A stretch of DNA of 64,000 bases from Candidatus Poribacteria bacterium. GTDB taxonomy: Bacteria > Poribacteria > WGA-4E > WGA-3G. The notes beneath the pieces were generated by a model, which was given only the letters and a program-made list of their open reading frames with translations, had not been told where the DNA came from and did not search any database. This document shows positions 43,800-54,097 of this stretch, in pieces; position 1 is the first letter of the stretch; every line of letters starts with the position of its first letter. The stretch covers positions 1 to 64,000 of the forward strand of contig JAJDUH010000045.1 in the NCBI GenBank assembly GCA_022826805.1. The letters run 5' to 3'. The position numbers and the translations under genes were made by a program.

Positions 43800-44558
43800 C
43801 TACAAGGTCTTGTATAATTCGGCGTGCCGTTGTAGCACCGCATCTGAATCCGCAGGATTGATTACCTCGATAGAAACATATCCATCATATCCATCCTGCG
43901 CGAGGAGCGTCAGCGAATCTCTTTCCGTGTCTGGTAGTGGCCCACTGTCCCCAAAGTTAACGTGTGCATGTCGTACTTTACCACGCAAATGCACGTAAGC
44001 GACATCTATAGGTTCTCCATGACGAACGTGATGTGCTGCGTGCCAATTCACAAAGGTATTCTCTGCCCCCGCTCGGTATATAGTTTCCGTAACCCAACTG
44101 GCAATGAGATTGCCGTGTGTCTCCAGACAGAGCGCAACCCCTGCCTCTCCAGCCGAGCCGTCACAAGCACGAATCCCTTCTGCTTCCCAATCCAGCGTCT
44201 GCGATACTTCAACAGGGGTTTCCGGCACCCTATCCCCGAAAATACGAATATTCTTCGCCCCCATCGTCTCGGACAAATCAATGTATCGTTTAAGCAAATC
44301 CACCTGCTCAGCACGCTTGCTGGCATCGGGGTCAATGAACCGACACCCCGTAGCAATGCAAGAAAGTTCAATGCCGCTATCAGCAAGACGGGTACGCGCA
44401 TCTTGAAGCTGCTGCGCAGTCGAATCCAATTCTACACCGTGTCCGTGATCCCACTCCACTCGGAGTTCCAGATGTTCGTAGTTGTAGTGTTTCGCTTTGT
44501 CAATAAGTGCCGCCAGCGTCAACGGCGGACATACAGACGACATAAAACCAAATTTCAT
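43800..44558 (-). CDS. Sugar phosphate isomerase/epimerase
   Basis: A 252-residue xylose isomerase-like barrel protein starting MKFGFMSSVCPPLTLAAL. Metal-site candidates are LCLETHGNL, WHAAHHVRHG, YVHLRGKVRHAHVNFGDSG and YVSIEV. The start at 44556-44558 follows GGAGGTTTCATA, an excellent ribosome site; the upstream extension is not needed. Its substrate is unknown. It is distinct from the similar enzyme at 39312. Confidence 0.85.
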   Translation of the reverse strand: MKFGFMSSVCPPLTLAALIDKAKHYNYEHLELRVEWDHGHGVELDSTAQQLQDARTRLADSGIELSCIATGCRFIDPDASKRAEQVDLLKRYIDLSETMGAKNIRIFGDRVPETPVEVSQTLDWEAEGIRACDGSAGEAGVALCLETHGNLIASWVTETIYRAGAENTFVNWHAAHHVRHGEPIDVAYVHLRGKVRHAHVNFGDSGPLPDTERDSLTLLAQDGYDGYVSIEVINPADSDAVLQRHAELYKTL

Positions 44559-44624
44559 TATGAAACCTCCAAAAGTCGCAGGCACTCTCCGAGTACCGTA
44601 GCTTGTTAAATTAAAAATACCAGA

Positions 44625-47600
44625 TCACCCTTGAATCTGCACAGATGAACTACCGTCCCCGCGTTTCCTAACGTTAATTTTGACAGGAATTCGTCTTGTT
44701 AGCTCCTGAACATGACTAATAAGGAAAATGTTCCGTCCCTGCATACGTAGTCCTTCAAGTGCGGCGATTGCGGTATCCAGTGTTTCGGCATCAAGCGTAC
44801 CGAAACCTTCATCAAGAAATAGTGAATTGAGCTGCGCACGTCCCCGGCTCAGATCCGCAAGTGCGAGTGCCAAAGCAAGACTCGTCAGGAATGATTCGCC
44901 ACCAGACAGGGTTTCAACGGGACGTTCTTCATTAGCATTCCAACGATCGATGACAGACAAATTGCCGATAGATTCCACTTTAAGTTGGTAGCGTTCCGAA
45001 GTGAGGTAATCCAACTGCACGTTGGCTAAGTTGCCCATCTGCTTGAACATAATCTCCAGGGCAAAGTCGCGTAATTCACTCCTGGGCATGACCTCATATA
45101 ACCGCTGCCAACGTTCCAATTCCTGTTGCGCTGCAGCGACTTCTTCACCAAGTGCTTCTCGTTGTTCAAGGTGTTTTTTCAAGTCATCAATTACCTTCTG
45201 TTGTGTACCGATACCTTTCAGTTTTTCTTGAAGTTGTGCTTGGATTTCCTTCATTTTCATCTCAATCCGCGCCAACGCCTCTGGATCAAACGGTGTTTCC
45301 TCAAACCGAGTTTTCAGTTCAGTAATCTCTAACACAAGATTCCGTTTTTCATCCTCATGCGCATCAATTTGGCAGGCAAATTCTTGCATCTGAGCATCGT
45401 CCCGGAAGGCATCGTCGTGTGCCTCTGGTGAATCAAAGTTTGTATCCTCTAACTTATCGAAGTAGGTCTGGCGTGCCGTTTCAAGTTTTTCGGCAGATTC
45501 TTCATACCGGTCCTCACAATACCTATGAGTCGCCCGTTTTTCGGTAAGCAATGTTTGACTCTCTTGCAATTGCTGGACAGCTTCATCGTGCTCAGTCTCT
45601 TTCGCTTGTAGGTCTGCTACTAAGGCATCAATCTCGTCATCAATCTCGTCTTCCGTTTCCAAACCATCTGTCTTCTCACGAACAGTATTCAGCAAGACCT
45701 CTCCATCAGACCTATACTGTTCAATTTCAGTCTGCAATTCTTTACGACCTTCCTGCAAATTCTTGAGGTCGCGTTGGTCCGTCCGAATTTCAGCGTTAAT
45801 CAGATTAAGTTTATTTTCTATAGTACTAAGTTTAATCTGCGTATCTTCAACAACTTCGATTTTCTTGCTAAACTGATCCTTAGCCGCCTGTGGCGTAACA
45901 CCGTGAAAAGCTGTCGGTAGAAATTTCCAAAAACGTTCCTTAGTAGATTTGATATCCGCTTGCAAATCCGCAATAGTATTGACTGCATCTTGCAACTGTT
46001 CCTCAAGGTCTTCCAGAGATTCCTCCTCACGCGCAAGGTCAACTTCACAAGTTTCGAGCTGCTGCGATGCCATATCGTAAGCGTGCGATGCCGTCGTTCG
46101 TACTTGTTCGGCATCTCTGAGAGCTGCAATAGCACTATCTGCTTTCTTAATCTGCGCAGCTACCCACTCAGACGAAACATCGTCGGTTGGATAAATCTTC
46201 TGCCACGCCGCGAGGTGTTTTACCTTTTCGTCTTGCAGCGTATCTATTTCAGATTCACAATCCTTAATTTGCTGATCAGTATTATGTTTATTTTGTTGTG
46301 TTTGCCCCTGTTTCACCTTCAAAGCCTGCATCTGATCTTGTACAGTTTTAGCCTCGGTTCTCGCGTCTCTTAAGGCATTCTCGGCATTCTGCAGTCGGTC
46401 ATCATCTTCAGACTCAACCTTACCGGCATAAGGATGCTCAGTTGCTCCACAGACCAAACAAGGTTCTCCAGTGTGAAGGTGTTGCCGGAGTTGGTTAATT
46501 GGATTCGCCAAACGGGCAGATTCCAACGCATCCTCACAACGTTGGACAGATGCCTCGGCGCGCTCACACGCCTCTGCTTGCACCGCTAATTCAGATTCAA
46601 TATGCTGAAGTTCTGTCCCCAACGACGATAGTGTATTCTCTAAATCATCGCGTTGATTTTCAGTGTCCGTCAAATCATCTTGCCCGGTTTCATATTTTTG
46701 AGCAATAGGTTGCACTTGAGTGGCTTGCTGTTTGCGAGCAGTCCATTCATCCTGAGTCCCAGCTGCCTGTAACCTACGCAATTCCGCCTTTGCCTTTTTC
46801 AGAGGGACTTCCGCACCTGATACCTCGTTAAGGTGGTCTTGATGGTCCCTGGATAACTCATCTAATTTGTCCTTCAATGATGACACTTCTCCAGCATACT
46901 CCTCCCTGTTTTCAACTTTATCTTTCAACTGCTTTTCTTGTGAATCGAGTCGCGTGGAAAGAATATTTGCCTGATCGCGACGGTCTCGCTTATCTGACGG
47001 GAGCGGATTCTCATCTACAAAGGTTCGCGCTTCTTTAATCTGTTCCTGCCATTGGGCTTGCTCAACTTTTTTGTCGGTTAATGCGTCTGAAAGCGTCTTA
47101 ATCTGATTATCCAAATCTGTCAATTTTGGAGTCCGGTCATCCGCTTCAGCAAACTGATCCGCGGCTCGCGCTATATCTAATTTAGCATCAGCGTAAATTG
47201 CTGTCTTCTGCCTGTGTTCCGTTACTGCTGTCTGATACGACTCCTCTTTTTCGTCAAAATCGGCTTGGTTGGTTTCAACCTGCTTTTCTGCTTCCGTCTT
47301 CTCGGTTGTTGCCGTATCGAGTGCTTTCTCTGCTGTTTCAAAATCTGATTTTGCAGTGCTATATGCCTGCTTTTCAGGACGGAGACGCTCGGCACGTTGT
47401 GCATTCTCTAATTCTGCTTGGAGATCATCAATCTCCGATTGCTGGTTGGTGAGCTCTGTTCGACGTTTTTCTGAAGATTGGAGTCTCTCAAAATCCTCTT
47501 TGCGCTCAACTTCGCGCTGCTTTTCCTCCTGAATTCGCTGGCTTTGCACACCTAATATCTCAGATTCCTCTTTTAATCCGTCAAGTTCTGCCTCGGCACC

Positions 47601-48269
47601 CTTAAGCTGTTCAGGGGAAGCTGGTGGGATTTTTTCGATTTCCGCAAGGACATCAACATACGCTGCTTTAACCTCCTTAACCTTTTCATTTAACCTATCT
47701 TTCAGGACATCGTAGATACTAATACCCGCTGTCGCTTCTAATATTGTGCGTCTATCTTCCTTACTCGCTTTTAAGAACGCAGCAAACTCGCCCTGCGCTA
47801 ACATGACAGACCGTCTGAACGCAGCGAAATCCAAACCCAAAATAGACTCAACCTCTTGACTGACTGCCTTCTCGCTTGAACCGAGGGATTTACCGCGGCT
47901 TGACAGTTTATCGCTGATTAATTTGTCTCCCTCTGCATAACGCAATTGTCCTTTCCGAGAACTGCCTTGTTTAGCAGACCAAGTCGCGATATAATGGGTA
48001 TTGTTTGCAATAAAATGGACTTCCGCGAATCCCACCTTTTCCCCATGACTGATGAGATGGTTCGGATTTTGGCTTCCGGTGCCACTCAAGCGCGGTGTTT
48101 TGTCGTAAAGGGCAACACAAATCGCGTCCAACAACGTCGTTTTGCCCGCACCTGTCGGACCGGTAATCGCCACAAGGGACGCATCCGCTAATAACGGGTC
48201 TTCAAAATCAATATCCACTTCTTCACGAAAACTGTTTAGATTCTTAAGCTTGAGTTTACATAATTTCAT
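44625..48269 (-). CDS. sbcC: Exonuclease SbcC (Rad50-like ATPase)
   Basis: A 1214-residue SMC-like ATPase of the SbcCD complex, which cuts hairpins and processes DNA ends. Walker A is G37-PTGAGKTT. Two very long coiled coils flank a zinc hook CLVC near residue 605. ABC signature ETLSGGESFLTSLALALALADL (residues about 1115-1135) and Walker B LNSLFLDEGFGTLD follow. The long charged arms account for its size. Its ATG overlaps the sbcD stop by four bases. Confidence 0.95.
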   Translation of the reverse strand: MKLCKLKLKNLNSFREEVDIDFEDPLLADASLVAITGPTGAGKTTLLDAICVALYDKTPRLSGTGSQNPNHLISHGEKVGFAEVHFIANNTHYIATWSAKQGSSRKGQLRYAEGDKLISDKLSSRGKSLGSSEKAVSQEVESILGLDFAAFRRSVMLAQGEFAAFLKASKEDRRTILEATAGISIYDVLKDRLNEKVKEVKAAYVDVLAEIEKIPPASPEQLKGAEAELDGLKEESEILGVQSQRIQEEKQREVERKEDFERLQSSEKRRTELTNQQSEIDDLQAELENAQRAERLRPEKQAYSTAKSDFETAEKALDTATTEKTEAEKQVETNQADFDEKEESYQTAVTEHRQKTAIYADAKLDIARAADQFAEADDRTPKLTDLDNQIKTLSDALTDKKVEQAQWQEQIKEARTFVDENPLPSDKRDRRDQANILSTRLDSQEKQLKDKVENREEYAGEVSSLKDKLDELSRDHQDHLNEVSGAEVPLKKAKAELRRLQAAGTQDEWTARKQQATQVQPIAQKYETGQDDLTDTENQRDDLENTLSSLGTELQHIESELAVQAEACERAEASVQRCEDALESARLANPINQLRQHLHTGEPCLVCGATEHPYAGKVESEDDDRLQNAENALRDARTEAKTVQDQMQALKVKQGQTQQNKHNTDQQIKDCESEIDTLQDEKVKHLAAWQKIYPTDDVSSEWVAAQIKKADSAIAALRDAEQVRTTASHAYDMASQQLETCEVDLAREEESLEDLEEQLQDAVNTIADLQADIKSTKERFWKFLPTAFHGVTPQAAKDQFSKKIEVVEDTQIKLSTIENKLNLINAEIRTDQRDLKNLQEGRKELQTEIEQYRSDGEVLLNTVREKTDGLETEDEIDDEIDALVADLQAKETEHDEAVQQLQESQTLLTEKRATHRYCEDRYEESAEKLETARQTYFDKLEDTNFDSPEAHDDAFRDDAQMQEFACQIDAHEDEKRNLVLEITELKTRFEETPFDPEALARIEMKMKEIQAQLQEKLKGIGTQQKVIDDLKKHLEQREALGEEVAAAQQELERWQRLYEVMPRSELRDFALEIMFKQMGNLANVQLDYLTSERYQLKVESIGNLSVIDRWNANEERPVETLSGGESFLTSLALALALADLSRGRAQLNSLFLDEGFGTLDAETLDTAIAALEGLRMQGRNIFLISHVQELTRRIPVKINVRKRGDGSSSVQIQG

Positions 48270-49438
48270 GGCATCTCCTCAACCATCTGCAGTAACTCAT
48301 TAAAAGTCTGTGCCAGACTATCGTCCGGTGGTTTACCTTCAGATTTTGTCCTATAAAATTGTTCAAAGATTTCTTCGGGACGTTTCATATCCTCAACAGA
48401 GATTTCCAATTCACGTGTCATCTCCATTGACTCAATTTCAACGCTCAGGACTTCCCCGCCACGATCATTGAACGCTTGGCGTACTTTAGCATTGATCCCC
48501 GTTTGTGGTTTGTTCAATTTAAGTTTAACTTGGATATACTTTCCATCCCAAGCCTGTGTCTGTGCGTCCCAGAGAACAGATTCCTCATCCCCCGTGACAG
48601 TGCATAATTCCCTGAAAACTGGAATCTCAATACCTTCATCTCGCACGAATGTCCCGTCATCAGATAACTCCAACAGATACACCGACTTGCGATAACCAGT
48701 TTCGTTAAATCGCAGGGGGATAGGCGACCCTGAATATCGGATCGGATAATCAGTGCCACTGATTGTTTGTGGTCTATGGAGGTGACCGAGAGCAACATAA
48801 TCCACACCCTTCGGAAAATCACTAGCGTGGATAGCAGTCGCACCGCCAATCTGGATATTGCGCTCAGAATCGGTTGTTGTTCCACCATGAACAAAGAGAT
48901 GTCCCATCAAGATCTTGGGAAGTTTCGCTGACATGTAGGAAACACAATCGGCATAGAATGATTTAAGCCGTTCTCGATACCGCTCACTCTTCTCTATTTC
49001 TGTCTCATAAGAGACATGTGGAAGTTCCGTCTCGGAAAGGTAGGGAACCGCTGCCACTACCACTCGTGGGTTGTCAGGAGGAAAAGAAAAAACGCATTCA
49101 GCAGCCTCGGTTGCCAGACCGACAACGTAAATCTTGCCCATCTTTAGAAATTCTCGCGGGGCTTCCAAATGTCGTGCTGAATCGTGATTACCAGCGGTAA
49201 TCACCGCGTAAGCATCAGTTTCATTAAAAAGGCGGTAGAGAAATCGATAATAGAGGTTGGTTGCTTCCGCTGAGGGCAGAGAAGTGTCAAAAATATCGCC
49301 TGAAACAAGAAGGAGGTCGACATCATATTTCTGAACGGTTTCAAGGAGCCAGTTGAGGAATTGCTCGTGTTCATCAATTCGGGAACGTTCGTGGAGTTTT
49401 TGCCCAATATGCCAATCGGCAGTATGTACGATTTTCAT
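48266..49438 (-). CDS. sbcD: Exonuclease SbcD (Mre11-like nuclease)
   Basis: A 390-residue metallophosphoesterase partner of SbcC. The manganese motifs are HTADWHIGQ, LVSGDIFDTS, TAGNHDSARH, GHLFVHGG and ALGHLHRPQ. The start MKIVHTADWHIG at 49436-49438 fits both the family and the promoter below it. A longer frame exists to 49516 but would begin before the transcription start. SbcD may also limit palindromes, relevant to this palindrome-rich window. Confidence 0.95.
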   Translation of the reverse strand: MKIVHTADWHIGQKLHERSRIDEHEQFLNWLLETVQKYDVDLLLVSGDIFDTSLPSAEATNLYYRFLYRLFNETDAYAVITAGNHDSARHLEAPREFLKMGKIYVVGLATEAAECVFSFPPDNPRVVVAAVPYLSETELPHVSYETEIEKSERYRERLKSFYADCVSYMSAKLPKILMGHLFVHGGTTTDSERNIQIGGATAIHASDFPKGVDYVALGHLHRPQTISGTDYPIRYSGSPIPLRFNETGYRKSVYLLELSDDGTFVRDEGIEIPVFRELCTVTGDEESVLWDAQTQAWDGKYIQVKLKLNKPQTGINAKVRQAFNDRGGEVLSVEIESMEMTRELEISVEDMKRPEEIFEQFYRTKSEGKPPDDSLAQTFNELLQMVEEMP

Positions 49439-49487
49439 AAGCTGTCCGTGAACTACGTCAGATCCTATGTTGAAGAGAATAATAGGT

Positions 49488-49516
49488 ATCATAGCAAATT
49501 TCGGATATATTTTCAA
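49488..49516 (-). promoter_or_regulatory. Sigma70-type promoter of sbcDC
   Basis: On the minus strand TTGAAA (49516-49511) and TATGAT (49493-49488) with a 17-base spacer; start of RNA near 49481, leader about 43 bases to the ATG at 49438. Confidence 0.7.
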
Positions 49517-49537
49517 ACAGATTCGCCATAACTCCTG

Positions 49538-49570
49538 TTAGGCGAGGATGGCTTCGGCTTTGTGCCTCGC
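49538..49570. repeat. GGCGAGG...CCTCGC hairpin repeat, copy 2
   Basis: Identical over 33 bases to 18223-18255 and followed by CTATCTTTTTT. It lies between two divergent genes, so terminating a plus-strand transcript is not its evident role. Confidence 0.75.
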
Positions 49571-49619
49571 CTATCTTTTTTACGAGCGTTTTCTCGTCTA
49601 ACCTCTCCCAGAAAACTTG

Positions 49620-49648
49620 TTGATAAAAAATAGGGGTTTTGCTAAAAT
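49620..49648 (+). promoter_or_regulatory. Sigma70-type promoter for the Uma2-PhyH-Gfo/Idh operon
   Basis: TTGATA (49620-49625) and TAAAAT (49643-49648), spacer 17. Leader of about 90 bases to the ATG at 49744. Confidence 0.6.
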
Positions 49649-49743
49649 TATAGAAGGTGTTTCAGAACCTTTCAAAAACGGTTGACTGAAACCTCACGCT
49701 TTTAGGCGTATGAAGGATATTTCGACAGGATACGGGGGTAACC

Positions 49744-50544
49744 ATGACTACGCTAAATGACTTTCAACTCAAGCAAAGAAAATATATGCCCGTCTTTCCA
49801 AAAGCCAGCGGAAAACCGACCGTTTACATCGAAGGCTACCCCTGTGAGGACGATGAACCTATGGCAGCAACAGGTTTTCACGCCGACCAAATTTCCAAAT
49901 TTTCTGAACAACTTTTGCGATACTTTGCGACCAACCCACACATCTACATCGGTATTGACAATTTCATTTATTATCGTGAAGACGACACCACCAAATTTGT
50001 TGCCCCCGATATTTACGTTGTCTTGGGTGTTGATAAATATCCACAGCGGCGGAGTTTTTATACGTGGTCAGAAGGTGCGGTGCCGACGACTATTTTTGAA
50101 TTTCTTTCCGATGCAACAGCGAATCAGGATCGGCATGAAAAAGTCCAACGCTATCTGACAGAGATGGGTGTTCAAGAGTACTTCATCCATCAACCCGATA
50201 TGGAGCGTACTATAGAATTTCGTGGGTGGCGGCGAAACGCAGCTGGGAACATCGTCGAAATTGTTCCTGAGGCACAGGGCGGGTTGTTCAGCGAGGCATT
50301 AAATCTCTATTTTCGGTGGAAGGATCAACTCCATAGCCACGTCAGACTCTTGCGTCCGTACTTACCTGATGGCACGCCGATTACAACTGCCATGGAAGAG
50401 CATCACCTCCGGGTGGAAGCCGAAGAACGGCGAGACGAAGCAGAGGCACTCGCAGCAGCAGAAGCACAAAGGCGAGAGGACGCCGAACTTGAATTGGAAC
50501 GGCTCCGGGCACAACTCGCTAACACCCAAAACAATGATCTTTAA
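49744..50544 (+). CDS. Uma2 family endonuclease-like protein
   Basis: A 266-residue PD-(D/E)XK-fold protein of the Uma2 (DUF820) family, abundant in cyanobacteria and related metagenomes. The PD motif is VAPDIYVVLG and the acidic strand is TIFEFLSD; DRHEKVQRYLTEMGVQEYF follows as usual. Residues 215-266 are a charged coiled coil of Glu/Ala/Arg. Function is unproven for the family. Ends 14 bases before a PhyH gene. Confidence 0.85.
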   Translation: MTTLNDFQLKQRKYMPVFPKASGKPTVYIEGYPCEDDEPMAATGFHADQISKFSEQLLRYFATNPHIYIGIDNFIYYREDDTTKFVAPDIYVVLGVDKYPQRRSFYTWSEGAVPTTIFEFLSDATANQDRHEKVQRYLTEMGVQEYFIHQPDMERTIEFRGWRRNAAGNIVEIVPEAQGGLFSEALNLYFRWKDQLHSHVRLLRPYLPDGTPITTAMEEHHLRVEAEERRDEAEALAAAEAQRREDAELELERLRAQLANTQNNDL

Positions 50545-50558
50545 AGGAGTGAACCATA

Positions 50559-51752
50559 ATGGAAAACAACCAACATACCTTAACTGCAGAACTGGAAGAG
50601 ATGAAAGTCTACGGCGAAACGCGGGTCGGATGGGACAAAAACACACCCATCAATGAAACCGTGGACGCAGAAGGAAAGCTTTTCCCCGGTGAAAGGGGCT
50701 TTGGTGTGGCAGATCCCAACTCACCGAAACGTCGGGTCTACGACGATCCAGAAGTCGAGGCACTACGCGAGAAATTGCGTGAGCGTAACGGTATTCGCGG
50801 ACTTGAAATCTGCGAACCTCACGAAACGAAGAAAATCGCTCGAATCTTCCATCGCGACGGTTTTTGCGTCGTCAAAGACCTTCTCAACCCTGAGCAACTC
50901 GCGCGCTGGAGAGAAGGCTGCGCCGAAGCACTTCGAGACATCCTCTCGATACCTGGTCCCGAAAATAGAAAATACACTACCGAAACCGGACGCCTACCAC
51001 ACCGCTATAGCTACGGTACTTCTTCTGCTTCTCGGCAGATGCTGCACCATTCTGCTTGGGCAAGTATGATTGATCTACCGACAACAACCCCGATTGTCAC
51101 AGAAATCTTCGGTTCCTCAGACTACCGGGTTTGGGGTTCAGGTGGAGATCTGTGTCTGCCTGGAGCAGTAGAATACCAACACCTGCATCCCGATGGCAGA
51201 GATCCACAACACCTTTCCGAAGCACGCATCAAGCAAGCAGAATTAGTCGGTGTTCAACTCCATAGAGACGACAACGGAAATCTCGATGTACCGACGCAAA
51301 AGATGATTATGGAGATGACACCTCCGACAGTAACCATTAACTTTGTGATGTGTGACCTGACTTGGGAAAATGGTCCGATTCGCCAGATCCCAGGCACACA
51401 CACTTTACAACAGAATCCGCCGCCGCCGGGGGACGAACCCGATTGGATGAAACATTCAACCCTCGTCGGGGCAAGCGCTGGTGCTGGTGTATTTCGGGAT
51501 AATCGAGCATGGCACGGTGCAACACCTAACCTTTCAAAGGAAATTCGGGCACTACCAAATGTTGAGTATGCCGCACCGTGGCGCACGCAGCGCGGCTTCA
51601 GTAGGATTATGCCCCATGAAATTTGGGAAACATTGACACCACACGCCCAGAAATTGTGTGAATGGATCAAGGCAGACCCAGGTGTTTGGCCACCCGGTGC
51701 CGGTATTATGCATCCGCTTGCAAGTAAGCGCGCAGAAGCAGCAAAGGGATAA
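50559..51752 (+). CDS. Phytanoyl-CoA dioxygenase family protein
   Basis: A 397-residue Fe(II)/2-oxoglutarate dioxygenase. The HxD ligand pair is in GVQLHRDDNG near residue 235 and the distal histidine is in RAWHGATPNLS near 319; IRQIPGTH in between is the usual PhyH core. It is longer than the window's first PhyH (281 residues) because of an N-terminal part. It sits directly upstream of a Gfo/Idh gene, in the same reading direction. Confidence 0.85.
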   Translation: MENNQHTLTAELEEMKVYGETRVGWDKNTPINETVDAEGKLFPGERGFGVADPNSPKRRVYDDPEVEALREKLRERNGIRGLEICEPHETKKIARIFHRDGFCVVKDLLNPEQLARWREGCAEALRDILSIPGPENRKYTTETGRLPHRYSYGTSSASRQMLHHSAWASMIDLPTTTPIVTEIFGSSDYRVWGSGGDLCLPGAVEYQHLHPDGRDPQHLSEARIKQAELVGVQLHRDDNGNLDVPTQKMIMEMTPPTVTINFVMCDLTWENGPIRQIPGTHTLQQNPPPPGDEPDWMKHSTLVGASAGAGVFRDNRAWHGATPNLSKEIRALPNVEYAAPWRTQRGFSRIMPHEIWETLTPHAQKLCEWIKADPGVWPPGAGIMHPLASKRAEAAKG

Positions 51753-51777
51753 AACAGTCAGTAGAAGGAGATAACAC

Positions 51778-52818
51778 ATGTTAAACTGGGGTGTTATGGG
51801 GGCAGGTGGTATTGCCTACGTTTTTTGCAACGGGATGCGTTTCACAGACTCCGGGCAGATCCTCGCCGTTGCGAGCCGGACCCAATCACGTATAGACAGG
51901 CTCGTCAACGACTACAATATCCCTCGCCAATACAACGACTACGATGGTTTACTGACGGATGACGATATTGATGCTGTCTATATTGCAACGATCCATCCGC
52001 TGCATGTAGAGTGGGCGATAAAGTGTGCCGAGGCTGGGAAACATCTCCTCATCGAGAAACCCATCAGCATGAATCACGCTGAAGCCGCCGCCATGATCGA
52101 AGCAGCACGCGAAAATGATGTGTTTCTCATGGAAGCCTTCATGTACAGGTGCCATCCACAAATAGCAAAGGTGGTTGAACTCATACAAAACGGTACAATT
52201 GGTGATGTCCTTGTCATCCGATCGACATTCAGCTATCGTTCAAGTTTTAATCCACAAAGCCGAATTTTCAATCGTGAAATGGGAGGTGGCGGTATCCTTG
52301 ACATCGGGTGTTACACCGCTTCAATGACTCGCAAAATGGCGGGTGCTGCTGAAAACAAACTGTTCCTCAATCCAGTTGAAGTAAAAGGAAACGGGAAGAT
52401 CGGTCCGACAGGTGTTGACCATATCGCAGCAGCGACGCTCAAGTTTGAAAACGGTATTGTTGGGGAGATAATTGCCGCTGTTGAATGCAGTGTCGGGAGC
52501 AGTGTTTTTATCTACGGTTCAGAGGGTTCAATTATTATCCCAAGCCCTTGGCTGCCTTCCTCGCTTTGTCGGCAGGCGAAAGAACCGTTACCGCTTGACA
52601 CAACCTTCCCATCAACAAAAATTATCGTTGAGTCTTACCAAACCCGAGAATCCACCGAGATTACGGTTGATGTTGATCGGGATCTGTTTACCCTCGAAGC
52701 CGATACAGTAGCCAATCACATTGCGGATAGGCAAGCACCGGCAATGTCTTGGGACGACACGCTCGGTAACATGCAACTGCTGGACGCCTGGCTTGCAGAA
52801 GTAGGCGTTGTTCATTGA
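51778..52818 (+). CDS. Gfo/Idh/MocA family oxidoreductase
   Basis: A 346-residue Rossmann dehydrogenase. WGVMGAGGIAYVF is the NAD(P) loop, LLIEKPISMNH carries the EKP lysine, and FMYRCHPQIAKV and GGGILDIGCYTA are the substrate-side motifs of the trans-dihydrodiol/1,5-anhydrofructose-like subgroup. Only 25 bases separate it from the upstream PhyH gene. Confidence 0.9.
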   Translation: MLNWGVMGAGGIAYVFCNGMRFTDSGQILAVASRTQSRIDRLVNDYNIPRQYNDYDGLLTDDDIDAVYIATIHPLHVEWAIKCAEAGKHLLIEKPISMNHAEAAAMIEAARENDVFLMEAFMYRCHPQIAKVVELIQNGTIGDVLVIRSTFSYRSSFNPQSRIFNREMGGGGILDIGCYTASMTRKMAGAAENKLFLNPVEVKGNGKIGPTGVDHIAAATLKFENGIVGEIIAAVECSVGSSVFIYGSEGSIIIPSPWLPSSLCRQAKEPLPLDTTFPSTKIIVESYQTRESTEITVDVDRDLFTLEADTVANHIADRQAPAMSWDDTLGNMQLLDAWLAEVGVVH

Positions 52819-52865
52819 TGCGTGTGCAAATGTAGGATTTTACAACTATTCAGGAGTTAATATCG

Positions 52866-54092
52866 ATGGTAAAGGATGAAATTTTTCAGGAACGCGTGGT
52901 GCGTGTCGAGAAGCCGTCAGCGCACTTTACATTACTTCGTAACCCTACTGGGGAATTTCTCGGCGTATCTGACACCAACGAACTTTCAGTCTTTGATTAT
53001 GTTGACGATAAGGCGATATGGGACAAGGTTGAAGGCAGCAGTGCTTATCGTCATGTCGTTACGAATATCGTGCTGGAGGCAAAACCCACCAATTCTAAAG
53101 ATGGATGCTACCTCCGCCATAACGGGAATTTACTCGCCAGTGACGGTAGTACAACAAACGAAGGCGATGTTTTCTCGGCTGGCCACGGTCCTGGACACCT
53201 GCCTTCTGAGTATCTCGAATCGTTCAGGGAAAATGGATGGGTCTGTCTTCCATCGATCGTCGCGCCAGATACGCTTGAAGAGTTGGAACGGGTGAGTTGT
53301 ACCGGGCGCTGGGAAGCGGAAACCTATGAGAGAAAGATACCTCCGCTGAATGAGACCGCCGCAGTCGCCAAAATTATTACGGAACCGATCTCCTTGTGGC
53401 TGATGCGCCAATATATGCACACGCCTGAAATCCGACTTGGGCATTCACCAGGTTTCGCCATCCTCGCGCCAGACGACGGCAAACGGAATGTGCAAGGTTG
53501 GCATTCAGATTTTCCTTACCTCTGGGGCATTGCTGGCAGCGAAGCTGTTAACCGTATCCCGGTTCACAAGGTCGATGGATTGGTTATGGGTGTCCAGCGC
53601 AATCTTTGTGTCTCGGAATTTCGCAAGGAAAACGGAGCAACTTGTTTCAAACTCGGATCCCATACACTCGGTCAGGGACCACCGATAGAATGGGTAAATG
53701 GAAACATCTCAAGGCAGGACGGATATCGCGAAAGCGAGGGGCTGCCATACACCGGACCGGATGCTGACGTAATTGAAGCACCACCCGGAAGCTACATCGT
53801 CTACGACTCTCGGATATGGCATCGCGCAGGCGTAAATCGAACTGAACGTAAACGCGCCGCAATGCTGCAAGCGGTTATTCCGATGTTCATTATGCCGTTC
53901 ATGGATACCAGCGTCCCGTATAAAAACTTTATCCACAGTCCACTCGCAGAAGAACTGACGGAACTCGAGCGAAACGAGCTTGAGGCAGTTATGGTAAACA
54001 AGATGGTCGGTCCAGCCGGGCATCTGGCGATCACTGTTGACGAAGAGTTGACTGACAGAATTGGTGGACATTCGTACGCGCGAAGGAGATAG
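52866..54092 (+). CDS. Phytanoyl-CoA dioxygenase family protein
   Basis: A 408-residue dioxygenase. GWHSDFPYLWG gives the H.D iron ligands near residue 213, and RIWHRAGVNRTERKRAAML near 318 contains the distal histidine and a candidate 2-oxoglutarate-binding arginine. The C-terminal extension is hydrophilic. It ends six bases before the next dehydrogenase gene, indicating tight co-expression. Confidence 0.85.
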   Translation: MVKDEIFQERVVRVEKPSAHFTLLRNPTGEFLGVSDTNELSVFDYVDDKAIWDKVEGSSAYRHVVTNIVLEAKPTNSKDGCYLRHNGNLLASDGSTTNEGDVFSAGHGPGHLPSEYLESFRENGWVCLPSIVAPDTLEELERVSCTGRWEAETYERKIPPLNETAAVAKIITEPISLWLMRQYMHTPEIRLGHSPGFAILAPDDGKRNVQGWHSDFPYLWGIAGSEAVNRIPVHKVDGLVMGVQRNLCVSEFRKENGATCFKLGSHTLGQGPPIEWVNGNISRQDGYRESEGLPYTGPDADVIEAPPGSYIVYDSRIWHRAGVNRTERKRAAMLQAVIPMFIMPFMDTSVPYKNFIHSPLAEELTELERNELEAVMVNKMVGPAGHLAITVDEELTDRIGGHSYARRR

Positions 54093-54097
54093 ATTTA

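Noticed and set aside
45960..46373. 137-codon frame antisense to sbcC
   Set aside because: The opposite strand is clearly sbcC coiled coil; the antisense protein is hydrophobic, low-complexity shadow sequence.
49538..49570. Terminator between sbcD and the Uma2 gene
   Set aside because: Both neighbours are transcribed away from it, so the identical hairpin is better described as a repeat.
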